The notes below the pieces were generated by a model. The model searched no databases. It saw only the letters and a program-made list of their open reading frames with translations, and had not been told where the DNA came from. Source: Alphaproteobacteria bacterium (lineage in GTDB: Bacteria > Pseudomonadota > Alphaproteobacteria > Rhizobiales > Hyphomicrobiaceae). From it: a DNA stretch of 64,000 nt. The stretch spans positions 87,675-151,674 of the forward strand of contig JAGVSR010000148.1 in assembly GCA_019137195.1 (NCBI GenBank). The letters are read 5' to 3'. A program made the translations under genes and the position numbers. Of the stretch, positions 11,558-21,507 are shown in pieces; positions within the stretch are counted from its first letter, which is position 1, and each line of letters begins with the position of its first letter.

Positions 11558-12208
11558 CGATGTCGTCCCCGGAAGCGGATCTGGTCCGTGCAGGAGCCTG
11601 CCGAGCCATCGCGCATCATAAGTCGGACTGCGGCTCTTCCGCCATCCGCGTAGTGAGGGCAAGCCGCGGTTTGCCCCGATCGAGGCCCGCTTCGGCGTGC
11701 AGCGCCTACCTCGCGGCAGAGCACCGGCAGGTGCGGACTGGGTCGGCAGCCGGGAGAGAGAGGCGGCAAGGATCGCCAACACGAGCTCGGCTTCGGGACG
11801 TTCGCTTGGGTGAACAAAACGGCCCCGAAGATCGCCGAGGTGGGCACGCGGTGGGGCTCCGTTTGGTTGGATCCGGGGCCCGGGAGCCGGCCGCGAGGCG
11901 TCACACCGCAGTAACTATCTGTTATTTCTAGTTGTTTTCGTCCATCCTGGGTCGGCGGGTGTGCGCGCTTTGCGACCCGCCGCACGTGCTTGCAACGGCT
12001 CGCCGCCGGGCGGGCCCTGGTCCGGTCGAGCCCAGAAATTGCGCTCGCCTTTCGTCGTCGGCTCGTGTATCAGCAGCGATCTCGTGCGGGCCTTCGGGTC
12101 CGCGCGCGTGTTTTTGCGACCCGGCTGGACGACATCCCGGCCGCGGCCGTTTCTCGGGGCCGAGCAACCACAATGCGAGGCCTCCCTTCAAACTGAAAGG
12201 AGCACCCG
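11558..12208. other. Intergenic region upstream of rpsO
   Basis: About 650 bases between the divergent DUF4239 gene and rpsO. Open frames on both strands here have no recognisable content. The short AT-rich stretch around 11910-11935 (TATCTGTTATTTCTAG) is the likeliest place for a promoter reading toward rpsO, but I cannot identify clear -35 and -10 boxes. Confidence 0.3.
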
Positions 12209-12490
12209 ATGTCGCTCGTGAACCCCGCCCGCAAGGCGGCGAAATCTGCTGTCATCAAAGCCAACGCCACCAAGACCAACGACACCGGCTCGCCCGAGGT
12301 CCAGATCGCGATCCTCACGGAGCGCATCAATCACCTTACCGAGCATTTCAAGACCCACAAGAAAGACAACCACTCGCGCCGCGGCCTGCTCAAGATGGTC
12401 GGTCTGCGCCGCCAGCTTCTCGACTATGTCAAGGGCAAGGACGTCGCCCGCTACCAGAAGATCATCGAGAAGCACGGCATCCGGCGCTAA
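12209..12490 (+). CDS. rpsO: 30S ribosomal protein S15
   Basis: S15 binds the central domain of 16S rRNA early in 30S assembly. The sequence is standard apart from a slightly longer basic N-terminus: [40 protein letters not shown] and [17 protein letters not shown]. At 93 residues it exceeds the 88-89 usual elsewhere by the alphaproteobacterial N-terminal insert. ATG at 12209 follows GAAAGGAG. The gene is followed by pnp, an arrangement conserved across proteobacteria. Confidence 0.97.
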   Translation: MSLVNPARKAAKSAVIKANATKTNDTGSPEVQIAILTERINHLTEHFKTHKKDNHSRRGLLKMVGLRRQLLDYVKGKDVARYQKIIEKHGIRR

Positions 12491-12500
12491 GCCGATCCCG

Positions 12501-12535
12501 GCACGCCGGCAGCACATTCGATGCAGCCGGCGTGC
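12501..12535 (+). promoter_or_regulatory. rpsO-pnp intergenic hairpin
   Basis: GCACGCCGGC (12501-12510) and GCCGGCGTGC (12526-12535) form a perfect 10-pair stem around a 15-base loop, starting 10 bases after the rpsO stop. No T tract follows, so it is not a normal intrinsic terminator. In Escherichia coli the equivalent gap carries a hairpin cut by RNase III through which PNPase represses its own synthesis; a similar role here is inference from position. Confidence 0.55.
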
Positions 12536-12808
12536 TCGCCCGGGGCGGGCAGGCCGTCCGACCGCCGGTCTCCGCCGACGAGATCCGGGCCGGCCACAGA
12601 TCTAACGGAAACGCAAATCGTAAAGCCCAGGCTGCAGCGCTATTTGCAGCATACGGAGGCCAGGCTGGCGGTCTCAAGAAAATCGTCGCGGAGGAAACGC
12701 CCGCGCCGGCCCGATTAGAAGCTGGTGCCGCGCGCGTTTGTGCTAAGAAGCACCCGCAAACAAGACACCGAAGTGAAAAATCGAAGACAGAACGAAAGAA
12801 CCGACAAC

Positions 12809-15031
12809 ATGTTCGACATCCATCGTGTTGAGATCGAGTGGGGCGGCCGCAAGCTCATGCTCGAGACCGGCCAGGTCGCCCGTCAGGCCGATGCGGCCGT
12901 CCTCGCTCAGTACGGCGAGACCAGCGTTCTCGCGACCGTCGTCGGCGCCAAGAGCGCCAAGCCCGGAATCGATTTCTTCCCGCTGACCGTGAACTATCAG
13001 GAGAAGACCTTCGCGGCGGGCAAGATCCCGGGCGGCTATTTCAAGCGTGAGGGCCGGCCGACCGAGAAGGAGACGCTGACGTCGCGCCTCATCGATCGCC
13101 CGATCCGTCCGCTTTTCGTCGAGGGGTTCAAGAACGAGGTCCAGGTCGTCGTGACCGTGCTTTCGCACGACATGGAGAACGACCCCGACATCGTGTCGAT
13201 GGTGGCCGCCTCGGCCGCTCTCACGCTCTCCGGCTTGCCGTTTCTCGGCCCCATCGGCGCCGCCCGCGTCGGAGTCATCGGTGGCGAGTTCGTCCTCAAC
13301 CCGATGATCGACGAAATGCCCGAATCGGCGCTCGACCTCGTCGTGGCCGGCACGCAGGATGCCGTCATGATGGTCGAATCGGAAGCCAAGGAGCTTCCCG
13401 AGCGGCAGATGCTCGAGGCCGTCATGTTCGGCCACAAGCACTTCCAGCCCGTCATCCAGGCCATCATCAAGCTCGCCGAGACGGCCGCCAAGGACGCTTG
13501 GGACATCAAGCTTCCCGACAAGGACAAGTACAAGGACCAGGTCAAGAAGCTGGTCGAAGCGGACCTCAAGGCAGCGTTCGCGACTGCCGAGAAGGCCAAG
13601 CGCAACGACATGTGCGACGCTGCCAAGGCGAAGGTGCTCGCCGAGATCAAACTCGAAAGCGACGATCCATCCGAGAAGGTGCTGCTTGCCGATACCTTCA
13701 AGGCGCTCGAGATGGACATCATGCGTGGCGACGTCGTGAAGACGGGCCGTCGCATCGACGGGCGGGACCTGAAGACGGTGCGTCCGATCGTGTCCCAGGT
13801 TCACGTCCTGCCTCGCACGCACGGCTCGGCGCTCTTCACCCGCGGCGAGACGCAGGCGCTCGTGGTCGCGACGCTCGGCACCGGCGAGGACGAGCAGTTC
13901 GTCGACGCGCTGGAAGGGACGCGCAAGGAGCACTTCCTCCTGCACTACAATTTCCCGCCCTACTCGGTCGGCGAGACCGGCCGCATGGGCTCGCCGGGCC
14001 GGCGCGAGATCGGACACGGCAAGCTCGCGTGGCGTGCCGTGCATCCGCTGCTTCCGGCCAAGGAGGAGTTCCCCTACACCATCCGCGTCGTGTCGGAGAT
14101 CACCGAATCGAACGGCTCGTCGTCGATGGCAACCGTTTGCGGCACCTCGCTCGCGCTGATGGACGCCGGCGTGCCGCTCAAGGCGCCCGTGGCCGGCATC
14201 GCGATGGGCCTTATCAAGGAGGGCAACGACTTCGCGGTGCTGTCCGACATTCTCGGCGACGAGGACCACCTCGGCGACATGGACTTCAAGGTCGCGGGCA
14301 CCGCGAACGGCGTCACCTCGCTGCAGATGGACATCAAGATCACCGGCATCACCGAGGAGATCATGCGCGTCGCGCTCGAGCAGGCGAACGCCGGTCGACT
14401 GCATATTCTCGGCGAGATGGCTAAGGCCTTGACGGGCGCCCGCACCGAGCTCGGCGAGCACGCGCCCCGGATCGAGACCATCAAGATTCCAACCGACAAG
14501 ATCCGTGAGGTCATCGGCTCGGGCGGCTCGGTCATCCGCGAGATCGTCGCCGAGTCGGGTGCGAAGATCGACATCTCGGACGACGGCACGGTCAAGATCG
14601 CGTCGGCCAACCGCGAGAGCATCGAGAAGGCTCTGGCCCGCATCCGCGGTATCACCTCCGAACCCGAGGTCGGCCAGGTCTACAAGGGCAAGGTCGTCAA
14701 GATCATGGAGTTCGGCGCGTTCGTGAACTTCTTCGGTGCCAAGGACGGCCTCGTTCACATCTCGCAGCTGACGCAGGGCCGCCCTGCCACTGTCGGCGAG
14801 GTCGTGAAGGAGGGCCAGGAGGTCTACGTGAAGCTCTTGGGCTTCGACGACCGCGGCAAGGTGCGTCTCTCCATGAAGATCGTCGACCAGACGACGGGCC
14901 AGGAGATCCCGCGCGCCGAGGGCGAGCCCGAGGAGCAGTTCTCGGCCGAGCGTCCCCCACGCCGCGACCGCGAGGGCGGTCACCGTGGCGATCGCGGTCG
15001 CGACCGTGGCCCCCGCCGGGATCGCGGCTGA
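12809..15031 (+). CDS. pnp: Polyribonucleotide nucleotidyltransferase (PNPase)
   Basis: PNPase is the phosphorolytic 3'-to-5' exoribonuclease of RNA turnover. It begins [20 protein letters not shown]. Two RNase PH domains follow, the second with [20 protein letters not shown] and [20 protein letters not shown] near the active site and an [20 protein letters not shown] segment. A KH domain ([20 protein letters not shown]) comes at about residue 564 and an S1 domain ([16 protein letters not shown]) near 628. A short Arg/Asp/Gly-rich tail, which could contact RNA or degradosome partners, ends the 740 residues. ATG at 12809 was chosen because homology starts there. Confidence 0.97.
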   Translation: MFDIHRVEIEWGGRKLMLETGQVARQADAAVLAQYGETSVLATVVGAKSAKPGIDFFPLTVNYQEKTFAAGKIPGGYFKREGRPTEKETLTSRLIDRPIRPLFVEGFKNEVQVVVTVLSHDMENDPDIVSMVAASAALTLSGLPFLGPIGAARVGVIGGEFVLNPMIDEMPESALDLVVAGTQDAVMMVESEAKELPERQMLEAVMFGHKHFQPVIQAIIKLAETAAKDAWDIKLPDKDKYKDQVKKLVEADLKAAFATAEKAKRNDMCDAAKAKVLAEIKLESDDPSEKVLLADTFKALEMDIMRGDVVKTGRRIDGRDLKTVRPIVSQVHVLPRTHGSALFTRGETQALVVATLGTGEDEQFVDALEGTRKEHFLLHYNFPPYSVGETGRMGSPGRREIGHGKLAWRAVHPLLPAKEEFPYTIRVVSEITESNGSSSMATVCGTSLALMDAGVPLKAPVAGIAMGLIKEGNDFAVLSDILGDEDHLGDMDFKVAGTANGVTSLQMDIKITGITEEIMRVALEQANAGRLHILGEMAKALTGARTELGEHAPRIETIKIPTDKIREVIGSGGSVIREIVAESGAKIDISDDGTVKIASANRESIEKALARIRGITSEPEVGQVYKGKVVKIMEFGAFVNFFGAKDGLVHISQLTQGRPATVGEVVKEGQEVYVKLLGFDDRGKVRLSMKIVDQTTGQEIPRAEGEPEEQFSAERPPRRDREGGHRGDRGRDRGPRRDRG

Positions 15032-15064
15032 GCCGGTCCATCAATGAGATTGCGAAATACGAAG

Positions 15065-15088
15065 CGGCGGGAGCGATCCCGCCGTTTT
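15065..15088 (+). terminator. Intrinsic terminator after pnp
   Basis: CGGCGGGA (15065-15072) and TCCCGCCG (15077-15084) form a perfect 8-pair stem around the stable tetraloop GCGA, followed by TTTT. It lies 34 bases after the pnp stop, between convergent genes, and probably ends the rpsO-pnp transcript. Confidence 0.85.
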
Positions 15089-15157
15089 CGTTCATGCCAA
15101 GCAAAGAGGCTTTGCTTGCCGCTGCGGCGCCAATGGCAGATGGGGCCCTTGTTTCGC

Positions 15158-17830
15158 TCAGATCGCGAGCCGCACGAGACGAACGGTGCTGTCCCCGGGG
15201 TCGTCGGTGATGGAGAAGCCGAGCTCCTTGCACATGGCGAGCATGGTCGTGTTCTCGGCCAAGACATTACCGAACAGCTCCTCGAGTCCCTCGGCCCGGG
15301 CGTAGGCGATCAGGTGCTGCATCAACCGCCAGCCGAGCCCCTGGCCCTTGAGCGCCGATTGCACGAGAACCGCGAACTCGCCCCGCTTGTAGTCGGGGTC
15401 GGCCGAGAAGCGTACGACGCCGAGTAGGTCGCCGTCGGACATGTCGATAGCGACGAACGCCATCTCGCGTGCGTAGTCGATCTGCGTCAGCCGCGCGACA
15501 AACGCGTGCGAGAGGTGCTTCATGGGCACGAAGAAGCGCATGCGGATGTCACGGCGGTCGAGCCCGGCGAAGAACTTGTCGTAGCGGCTTTCGTCGTCGG
15601 GCCGGATCGGCCGGATCAAGGCCTTGCCGCCGCTCGTCAGGTCGTATGACGCCTCCCAGTGCGAGGGATAGGGCCGGATGGCCATGGGCTTTCTCGGCTC
15701 GCGCGTCTGATCGACCGCGCGCACGCGGGCATCGAGCGCGATGACGCCCGTCTCGTCGGCGATGAGCGGATTGATGTCGAGCTCGCGAATCTCCGGGTGC
15801 TCTGACACGAGGTAGCTCAGGCGCACGAGCGTCAGGGCGATGGCGTCGAGATCGGCGGCGGGGCGGTCTCGGTAGCCTGCGAGCAGGCGCGCGATGCGTG
15901 TCTGGCGGATCAGGTCGTGCGCGAGCCCGAGGTCGAGCGGCGGGAGCGCCTGGGCCGTGTCGCGCTTGACCTCTACGGCGGTGCCGCCGGCGCCGAACGT
16001 CAACAGCGGTCCGAAGGTCTCGTCGACACTCATGCCGAGAAGGAGCTCGTGCGCGCGCGGGCGCTTGACCATGCCTTGGACCGAGAAGCCGTCGATGCGC
16101 GCGTCCGGCCTTCGGGACCGCACTGTCTCGAGCATCTGGCGGGCGGCGTCGTGAACCTCGGCGGCGGTTCTCAAATCGAGGCGCACGCCACCGACGTCCG
16201 ACTTGTGGCTTATGTCTTTGGACTGGATCTTCAGGACGGCGGCGCCGAAGCGCGCGAGGGGCTCCTCAGCCAGGCGCACAGCCTCGTCGGGCGAGGCGGC
16301 GAATAGCGTGCGGACGGTCGGGATGCCGTAGGCGGCGAGCAGATCCTTGGCCTCTGCCTCCGATAGCATGTCGCGGCCATCGGCAATGGCCCCGCGAAGA
16401 ATGCGTGCCGCGCCGTCGGTGTCGAAGCTGAGATCGTCGGGCAGTGAGGGCGGCGTGCGCATGAGCTCGGTCTGGGCGCGCATGTAGCCGACGAGCTGCA
16501 TAAATCCGGTGATGGCGTCGTCGGGTGTCTCGAACGATGGAATGCCGTGGCCCCGGAACGCGGCGCGCCCGGGCTCTGCGGCGCCGTCGCCGAGCCAGTT
16601 GGTGAAGATCGGCTTGGGCTTGTACGTCTTGCGGTGGCGCTCGATGGCCGCGAGGCATGCCGCGGCCGCCTCGCTACTGTCGGCCAGGGCAGTCGGGCAG
16701 TTCATGACGAGGACGGCATCGGCAGCAGCGTCTGAAAGGAGCGCGTCGAGCGTCGCGGCGTAGCGCTCTGGTTTGGCGTCGCCGATGATGTCGACGGGAT
16801 TGGCTCCCGACCATGTTGCGGGCAGCACCGCGTCGAGCGTGGCGCGCGTGGCGTCCGAGAGCGGTGCCAGCGTGCCGTTCCAGTCGGCGAGGCGGTCGGC
16901 AGCGAGCACGCCGGCGCCGCCACCATTGGTGACGATCATGAGACGTTCGCCGGCGAGCGGAGGCACGCGGGAGAGAATCTCGGCGGCGTCGAACAGGTCC
17001 TCAAGCTCGGTGACGCGAAGAAGCCCGGCGCGGCGGAACGCAGCCTCGTATGCCGCGTCGGAGCCCGCGAGCGCGCCGGTATGGGACCGTGCGGCCTTGG
17101 CGCCGGCGGCGTGGCGTCCCGACTTGATGACGACGACGGGCTTGGCTCTCGCAGCACGGCGGGCGGCCGACATGAACTTCGGCGCGCTGGTCACGCTTTC
17201 CATGTACAGCAGAATGGCGCGGCTCTTGCGGTCTGCGGCGAGGTAGTCGAGGAGGTCGCCGAAGTCGACGTCGGCCATGTCGCCGAGCGAAACGACGTGG
17301 CTGAAACCGATCGAGCGGGCGTTGGCCCAGTCGACGATGCTGGTGATGAGGGCGCCGGACTGAGAGAGGAACGCGAGGTCTCCTGCGACCGGCGAGCGAT
17401 GGCAGAAGCTGGCATCGAGGTTGAGCGGCGGCAGCATGAGGCCGAGGCAGTTGGGACCTTGCACCCTGAGGCAGTGCGGTCGGGCAGCGTCGAGCATGGC
17501 TTGCTTCTGGGCGGCGTCGAGACCGGCCGTGATGACGACGGCCGCGCGCGTGCCTTTGTCTCCCAGCTCCTTGACGATGCCCGGCACGGTTGCCGGCGGG
17601 GTCGCAATGACCGCGAGGTCTGGGACCTCGGGGAGCGCGGCAATCGTCCGATAGCAGGGCGTGCCGCCGATCGTTTCGTGGCGGGGGTTCATGAAACGGA
17701 CGGGACCCTCGAAGCCGCCGCTCTGCAACTTGGCAGCGAGAATGCTGCCGATGGTGGCGGGCTCGGGGCTCGCGCCGACAAGGGCTACGGAGCGAGGAGC
17801 GAGGAGTGCGTCGAGGTTGCGAATGGTCAT
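15158..17830 (-). CDS. NDP-forming acyl-CoA synthetase fused to GNAT acetyltransferase
   Basis: An 890-residue fusion of the type represented by PatZ/Pat protein acetyltransferases. Order: a CoA-binding Rossmann domain (LLAPRSVALVGASPEPATIG near the start), a succinyl-CoA-ligase-like domain (VQGPNCLGLMLPPLNLDASF at about 125-145; FLSQSGALITSIVDWANARS), an ATP-grasp domain beginning near LSEAEAKDLLAAYGIPTVRT at about 487, and a C-terminal GNAT domain from about residue 725 with LVQSALKGQGLGWRLMQHLI as its acetyl-CoA loop. In studied members the GNAT domain acetylates lysines, for example on acetyl-CoA synthetase. Whether the synthetase half is catalytically active cannot be read directly here. 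The stop faces the pnp terminator. ATG at 17830. Confidence 0.88.
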   Translation of the reverse strand: MTIRNLDALLAPRSVALVGASPEPATIGSILAAKLQSGGFEGPVRFMNPRHETIGGTPCYRTIAALPEVPDLAVIATPPATVPGIVKELGDKGTRAAVVITAGLDAAQKQAMLDAARPHCLRVQGPNCLGLMLPPLNLDASFCHRSPVAGDLAFLSQSGALITSIVDWANARSIGFSHVVSLGDMADVDFGDLLDYLAADRKSRAILLYMESVTSAPKFMSAARRAARAKPVVVIKSGRHAAGAKAARSHTGALAGSDAAYEAAFRRAGLLRVTELEDLFDAAEILSRVPPLAGERLMIVTNGGGAGVLAADRLADWNGTLAPLSDATRATLDAVLPATWSGANPVDIIGDAKPERYAATLDALLSDAAADAVLVMNCPTALADSSEAAAACLAAIERHRKTYKPKPIFTNWLGDGAAEPGRAAFRGHGIPSFETPDDAITGFMQLVGYMRAQTELMRTPPSLPDDLSFDTDGAARILRGAIADGRDMLSEAEAKDLLAAYGIPTVRTLFAASPDEAVRLAEEPLARFGAAVLKIQSKDISHKSDVGGVRLDLRTAAEVHDAARQMLETVRSRRPDARIDGFSVQGMVKRPRAHELLLGMSVDETFGPLLTFGAGGTAVEVKRDTAQALPPLDLGLAHDLIRQTRIARLLAGYRDRPAADLDAIALTLVRLSYLVSEHPEIRELDINPLIADETGVIALDARVRAVDQTREPRKPMAIRPYPSHWEASYDLTSGGKALIRPIRPDDESRYDKFFAGLDRRDIRMRFFVPMKHLSHAFVARLTQIDYAREMAFVAIDMSDGDLLGVVRFSADPDYKRGEFAVLVQSALKGQGLGWRLMQHLIAYARAEGLEELFGNVLAENTTMLAMCKELGFSITDDPGDSTVRLVRLAI

Positions 17831-17839
17831 AAAGCTGCC

Positions 17840-19411
17840 TCAAGAGGGGGGCGACAGGGCGGCGCGGGTCTTGTCCAGTGTAGCGCCGGGTCCAAGACTG
17901 GCGTCGATCACGGACCAGCCGATACGGCCGGTATCATAGGAGAGTTGCCTAGCTATGACGTCGGCCGTGGCGTCGGAGGCGTCGCCGTGCCGCTGATCGA
18001 CGCGGGCAGTCAGAACCTCGGGCGGAGCCGTGAGCCAGATGCCTTGGAACGGAACGGAGCAATGGTCGGCCAGGGATTCGAGCTCGTCCCGTTCCGGAGC
18101 GGCCGCAAATACGGCGTCGACGATGACGCTGTGTCCCGCGCGAAGCACGAGCTCGGCCTTTTCCATGAGACGGCGATAGACGGCTGCCGACGCCTCGGCG
18201 GTGTAGCTCTTGGCCGGCAAGCGATGAGTCTCGGCAACGCCGGCCATCGCCTTGCGTTCGAGATCGCTGCGCAAATGGATGGCGCCGGGGGCCCGGCCCG
18301 TGTCCGGAGCGAGACGGGCCGCCAGAGTGGTCTTTCCGGTGCCGGAAAGGCCGCCAACGGCGATCAACTGCGCCGGCGGCGGCTCGAGATGAGCGAGGGC
18401 CGCCTCGGTGTAGCGGCGGCATTGCAGGAGCAACGGAACGGCCTCGGCGGGGACAAGCTGGCGGGCGCGGTCGGCAGCGACCATGGCCCGAATGCCGGCT
18501 CTCAACGCCAGCATCAGCGGCAGTGCGACGAGGCCTTCGAGATCGAGCATCTCCTGCGTCAGCCAGAGGTAGCGGTTCAAGACGACGTTGGCTGCAGGGC
18601 GCTCATCCTCGATGCAAAGGTCCATGAGCAGGAAGGCGAGGTCGTAGAGCGTATCGACGACGGCGAGGCTCTCGTCGAACTCGATGGCATCGAAAAGGAC
18701 GGGAGCCCCTTGCCATAGCACGATGTTGCCGAGGTGGAGGTCGCCGTGGCAACGGCGGACGAAGCCTGCGGCACTGCGCTTTTCGAGCACGACCCGTGCG
18801 CGCTCGAGCTGCCGTTCTGCCAGAAGGGAGAACCGCTCGGCAGCGTCCTGGGCCTCACCCGTTGGCGCACGGGCGAGCGACTGAGCAACGCGGTGCGCCA
18901 CGGTGCCAAGATGGTCGGCGGAACGGATGCCTGCGCCGACCGCGGCCGTGGCGTGGAAGCGGTGTACTGCGACGGCAAGCTCGCGGGCCAGCTTGCCGTC
19001 GATCGATACTGTCTTCACGACCTCCGAGAGCAGCGCGCTGTCGTCGAAGCGGCGCATGACGAGCACCCATTCGATGGGCTCGCCCGGGCCGTCGAAGGCG
19101 AGCCGGCCGCCGGGCTCGCGGGTGAGGGCGGACAGCCCAAGGTAGATTTCGGGAGCGTGCGGGCGGTTCACGGCGAGCTCGCGATCGAGCACGGTGCGGC
19201 GCCTGTCCAGGGTCGAGAAGTCGAGGTAAGGGAGCCGCACAGCCCGCTTCATCTTCAGCGCACGGTCGCCGGCCAGGAAGACCATGGCGCCATGCGTGTC
19301 GCGGCGCTCGACGGTTGCGGGGCGCTGAGGATACGACGCCGGATCTGCCAGGAAGGCGATGGCTTCCCTCTGGGCGTCGGGCCCGGCGCGGTGGTCGGCG
19401 GACGAGTTCAA
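17840..19411 (-). CDS. Aminoglycoside-phosphotransferase-like domain fused to P-loop kinase
   Basis: A 523-residue two-domain protein. The N-terminal half resembles aminoglycoside phosphotransferases: CHGDLHLGNIVLWQGAPVLF at about residue 217 is the catalytic loop and is followed by DAIEFDES, the metal-binding aspartate region. The C-terminal half is a small P-loop kinase with AVGGLSGTGKTTLAARLAPD at about 348 and VIVDAVFAAAPERDE further on, like gluconate or zeta-toxin-type kinases. This fusion is widespread in proteobacteria with no settled substrate. I chose TTG at 19411 because GGAGAAAACCGAT precedes it; the open frame runs further upstream but without conserved sequence. It ends 9 bases before the synthetase/GNAT gene, so cotranscription is likely. 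Confidence 0.8.
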   Translation of the reverse strand: MNSSADHRAGPDAQREAIAFLADPASYPQRPATVERRDTHGAMVFLAGDRALKMKRAVRLPYLDFSTLDRRRTVLDRELAVNRPHAPEIYLGLSALTREPGGRLAFDGPGEPIEWVLVMRRFDDSALLSEVVKTVSIDGKLARELAVAVHRFHATAAVGAGIRSADHLGTVAHRVAQSLARAPTGEAQDAAERFSLLAERQLERARVVLEKRSAAGFVRRCHGDLHLGNIVLWQGAPVLFDAIEFDESLAVVDTLYDLAFLLMDLCIEDERPAANVVLNRYLWLTQEMLDLEGLVALPLMLALRAGIRAMVAADRARQLVPAEAVPLLLQCRRYTEAALAHLEPPPAQLIAVGGLSGTGKTTLAARLAPDTGRAPGAIHLRSDLERKAMAGVAETHRLPAKSYTAEASAAVYRRLMEKAELVLRAGHSVIVDAVFAAAPERDELESLADHCSVPFQGIWLTAPPEVLTARVDQRHGDASDATADVIARQLSYDTGRIGWSVIDASLGPGATLDKTRAALSPPS

Positions 19412-19597
19412 ATCGGTTTTCTCCGGACGCGCAATGGCGCGCGCATTCTGGTCATGCGCATGCCGGACCGCGGCCCGCTCGCATCCGGGTGACGGTCTAG
19501 AGCATCTTCCGGCGACGCCTCGACCGGCTCGCCGAGGAGCCTGCGACCGGAACAAGGACCTGACCAGGGTTGCTAGTCCCCAGAAACGGCACCTGCG

Positions 19598-19915
19598 CTA
19601 GCACACGACCGGATCGCAGAGGCGCAGCTCGAACTTGACGTGCTCGTGGCGGCGGTTGAAGTCGAACTGGCGGCCGTCGATACAGGAGGCGCGGCCCTCG
19701 AGCATGGTCTCGTCGCCGATCTTGAACTCGTTGACGGTCAGGATCTCGTTGACGACGCAACCCTTCTCACTCTGCAACTGCTGGCGCAGCAAGAGGCTCC
19801 AGGGTTGAACGTTTTGCGGCTGCTCCTCGTTCTGAGCCCAAGTGGCGAGCGGAGAGACCGAGACCGCGACCAGTAGCGGGACGATCAGCTTCAGCGGCGG
19901 GCGTCGCAGCGACAT
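19598..19915 (-). CDS. Small secreted protein of unknown function
   Basis: A 105-residue protein with an N-terminal signal peptide: basic SLRRPPLK, a hydrophobic stretch IVPLLVAVSVSPLA and probable cleavage after TWA. The mature part contains three cysteines before the end (CVVNEI, ASCIDGR, LRLCDPVVC gives two more) and is otherwise polar. Five cysteines suggest disulfide bonding in the periplasm. GGAGAGAG lies just before ATG at 19915. I do not recognise the family. Confidence 0.65.
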   Translation of the reverse strand: MSLRRPPLKLIVPLLVAVSVSPLATWAQNEEQPQNVQPWSLLLRQQLQSEKGCVVNEILTVNEFKIGDETMLEGRASCIDGRQFDFNRRHEHVKFELRLCDPVVC

Positions 19916-20071
19916 GGCTCTCTCCGGTAATTGCCGTCGTTTCGGTAACCAGGGTATCCGATAGAAACGAGGCCGAGAAGCGGCATTGACGGGCATCAAC
20001 GCCGGCTTTTCGGCAGACTGGCACTCAAGTCGTGGACGAAATTGCGCTTCGACAGAGGTTGCGAGGACACG

Positions 20072-20467
20072 ATGCATAAGGAGAACGCCGAGAAGCTCCT
20101 GCGCCGGATCCGCCTGGAGCTCGCCCGGGACCACGAGTTTCCCGACGGCAGCCGGGATCGAGGCTATGACCTCATCGTGCCGCTCGACGGCAAGGGGCAC
20201 ATCGACGTTGCAGCGTGGAAAGTGTTGCGCGAGCGTTGCCGCGTGCGCCGCTTCTGGGCCGACGACGGGGACGAGGTCGGCCACGTGATTCACAAGCCGG
20301 GTGGGGCCTGGGCATTCCATTACGACATGCGTGGCGACCCGAGCCGCGACGACACCGGCTTCCATTTCGAGGCGCACACGTTTGCGCCGGGCGAGTACGT
20401 GTCGCTCAAGGAGCAGGACGGAACCCTGCGCACCTTCCGCGTCACGCGGGTGGCCGAGGTGGATTGA
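20072..20467 (+). CDS. Conserved protein of unknown function
   Basis: A 131-residue soluble protein with no signal peptide or membrane segment. It begins MHKENAEKLLRRIRLELARD and includes DLIVPLDGKGHIDVAAW, an aromatic-rich core (GGAWAFHYDMRGDPSRDDTG) and HTFAPGEYVSLKEQDG. Compact proteins like this are common in Hyphomicrobiales, but I know of no assigned function. ATG at 20072 follows GCGAGGA. Its 3' end faces the next gene with 10 bases between the two stop codons. Confidence 0.65.
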   Translation: MHKENAEKLLRRIRLELARDHEFPDGSRDRGYDLIVPLDGKGHIDVAAWKVLRERCRVRRFWADDGDEVGHVIHKPGGAWAFHYDMRGDPSRDDTGFHFEAHTFAPGEYVSLKEQDGTLRTFRVTRVAEVD

Positions 20468-20477
20468 CGAGCACGTC

Positions 20478-21446
20478 TTACGCGAACTCCGCTACCAGAG
20501 GGGCGTGGTAGGACGCGACGGCGTGACGGAGCTTGCCGAAGCCGACGGCCTCGTCGATCAGAGTCTCGTTGTGTGCCTCGATCAATCGGAAACGGCCGAG
20601 AAGCGCGCGGCTGGCGAGCATATGGTCGAGCATCGCTGGCCGGCCGTGATGCAGAACGCTGAACCGGCGGTCTGCGGGAAGCGAGCGGTCGAGAACCACG
20701 AGCGAGCGCTCGGCGAGACGGCCGTTTCCGGTGTCGTCCTCGGCGCCGACGAGAATTCGCAAGGGCGTCTCGTGATCCTCGGCGTTGAAGTCGCCGGCGG
20801 CAACGACGAGGCGGGCAGGGTCCTCGTCCAGGAGCGCGTCGACCAGCATGCGGACCTCGAGCGCCTGGGCCGTTCTCTTGAGCGCCGAGAGGTAGAAGCC
20901 TTCGGCCCAGCCGCTGACCGATCGCCAGACGAACGGCGCCTCCTTCTGGCCTGGGATGGGTGAGGCGATAGGGGCCCGGAGGTGAACATTGAGCACGGAC
21001 AGCGGCCGGCCGTCGTCAAGCCTGATCGTTGCGGCCAGGACAGGGCGGTCGAAAGCGACGTCGATCGGCGCCGTAGGTGGCGGGCAGGCGTTGAGCGGCG
21101 TGTATCTCAGGGCCGGCACATGCGTGTGCCGGATGTCGCGATGGTCGAGTATGGGCCAACGCGACAGCGTCACGAGGTTGTGGACGTCTGCAGGGCCGGC
21201 GCCGGAGAGGCCGGCGCTCACAGCGCGGTGGAAGCTCTGATAGCGCGTGCCCGCAAGCAGGGCATCGAGCGCGTCGAGGGCCCGAGCGGACTCGCCGCGG
21301 TGATGCTGAGCGTTGACCTCCTGCAAGCAGAGGATGTCGGCCTCGAGCCGCTCGAGCTGGGGGCGGAGCACAGAGGTGCGCTCGGCGACGCGCACGCCGT
21401 CCGGCGCATCGTCGAGGTTCTCGAGATTGAAGGTCGCAATCCGCAT
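20478..21446 (-). CDS. Endonuclease/exonuclease/phosphatase (EEP) family hydrolase
   Basis: A 322-residue enzyme of the EEP superfamily, metal-dependent phosphodiesterases that include exonuclease III, DNase I and inositol phosphatases. Superfamily motifs: MRIATFNLENL at the N-terminus, ADILCLQEVNAQHH with the metal-binding glutamate near residue 44, LSVLNVHLRAP, VVAAGDFNAEDHETPL with the conserved D and N, and a closing RFRLIEAH region after MLDHMLASRALLG. No signal peptide is visible, so it probably acts in the cytoplasm. The substrate cannot be told from sequence. Start ATG 21446. Confidence 0.82.
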   Translation of the reverse strand: MRIATFNLENLDDAPDGVRVAERTSVLRPQLERLEADILCLQEVNAQHHRGESARALDALDALLAGTRYQSFHRAVSAGLSGAGPADVHNLVTLSRWPILDHRDIRHTHVPALRYTPLNACPPPTAPIDVAFDRPVLAATIRLDDGRPLSVLNVHLRAPIASPIPGQKEAPFVWRSVSGWAEGFYLSALKRTAQALEVRMLVDALLDEDPARLVVAAGDFNAEDHETPLRILVGAEDDTGNGRLAERSLVVLDRSLPADRRFSVLHHGRPAMLDHMLASRALLGRFRLIEAHNETLIDEAVGFGKLRHAVASYHAPLVAEFA

Positions 21447-21507
21447 CGGGCATGCCTCTCGCCTGGGCGCAGCCAATCCGCAAAGTCCCGCGTGCGAGCC
21501 GGCCCGT

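Noticed and set aside
11932..12831. 299-codon plus-strand frame overlapping rpsO
   Set aside because: Runs through rpsO in another frame; low-complexity composition and no conserved sequence.
12743..14983. 746-codon minus-strand open frame opposite pnp
   Set aside because: Antisense shadow of pnp.
17081..18718. 545-codon plus-strand open frame opposite the synthetase/GNAT and kinase genes
   Set aside because: It crosses the end of one real gene and the start of another, with no recognisable domain.
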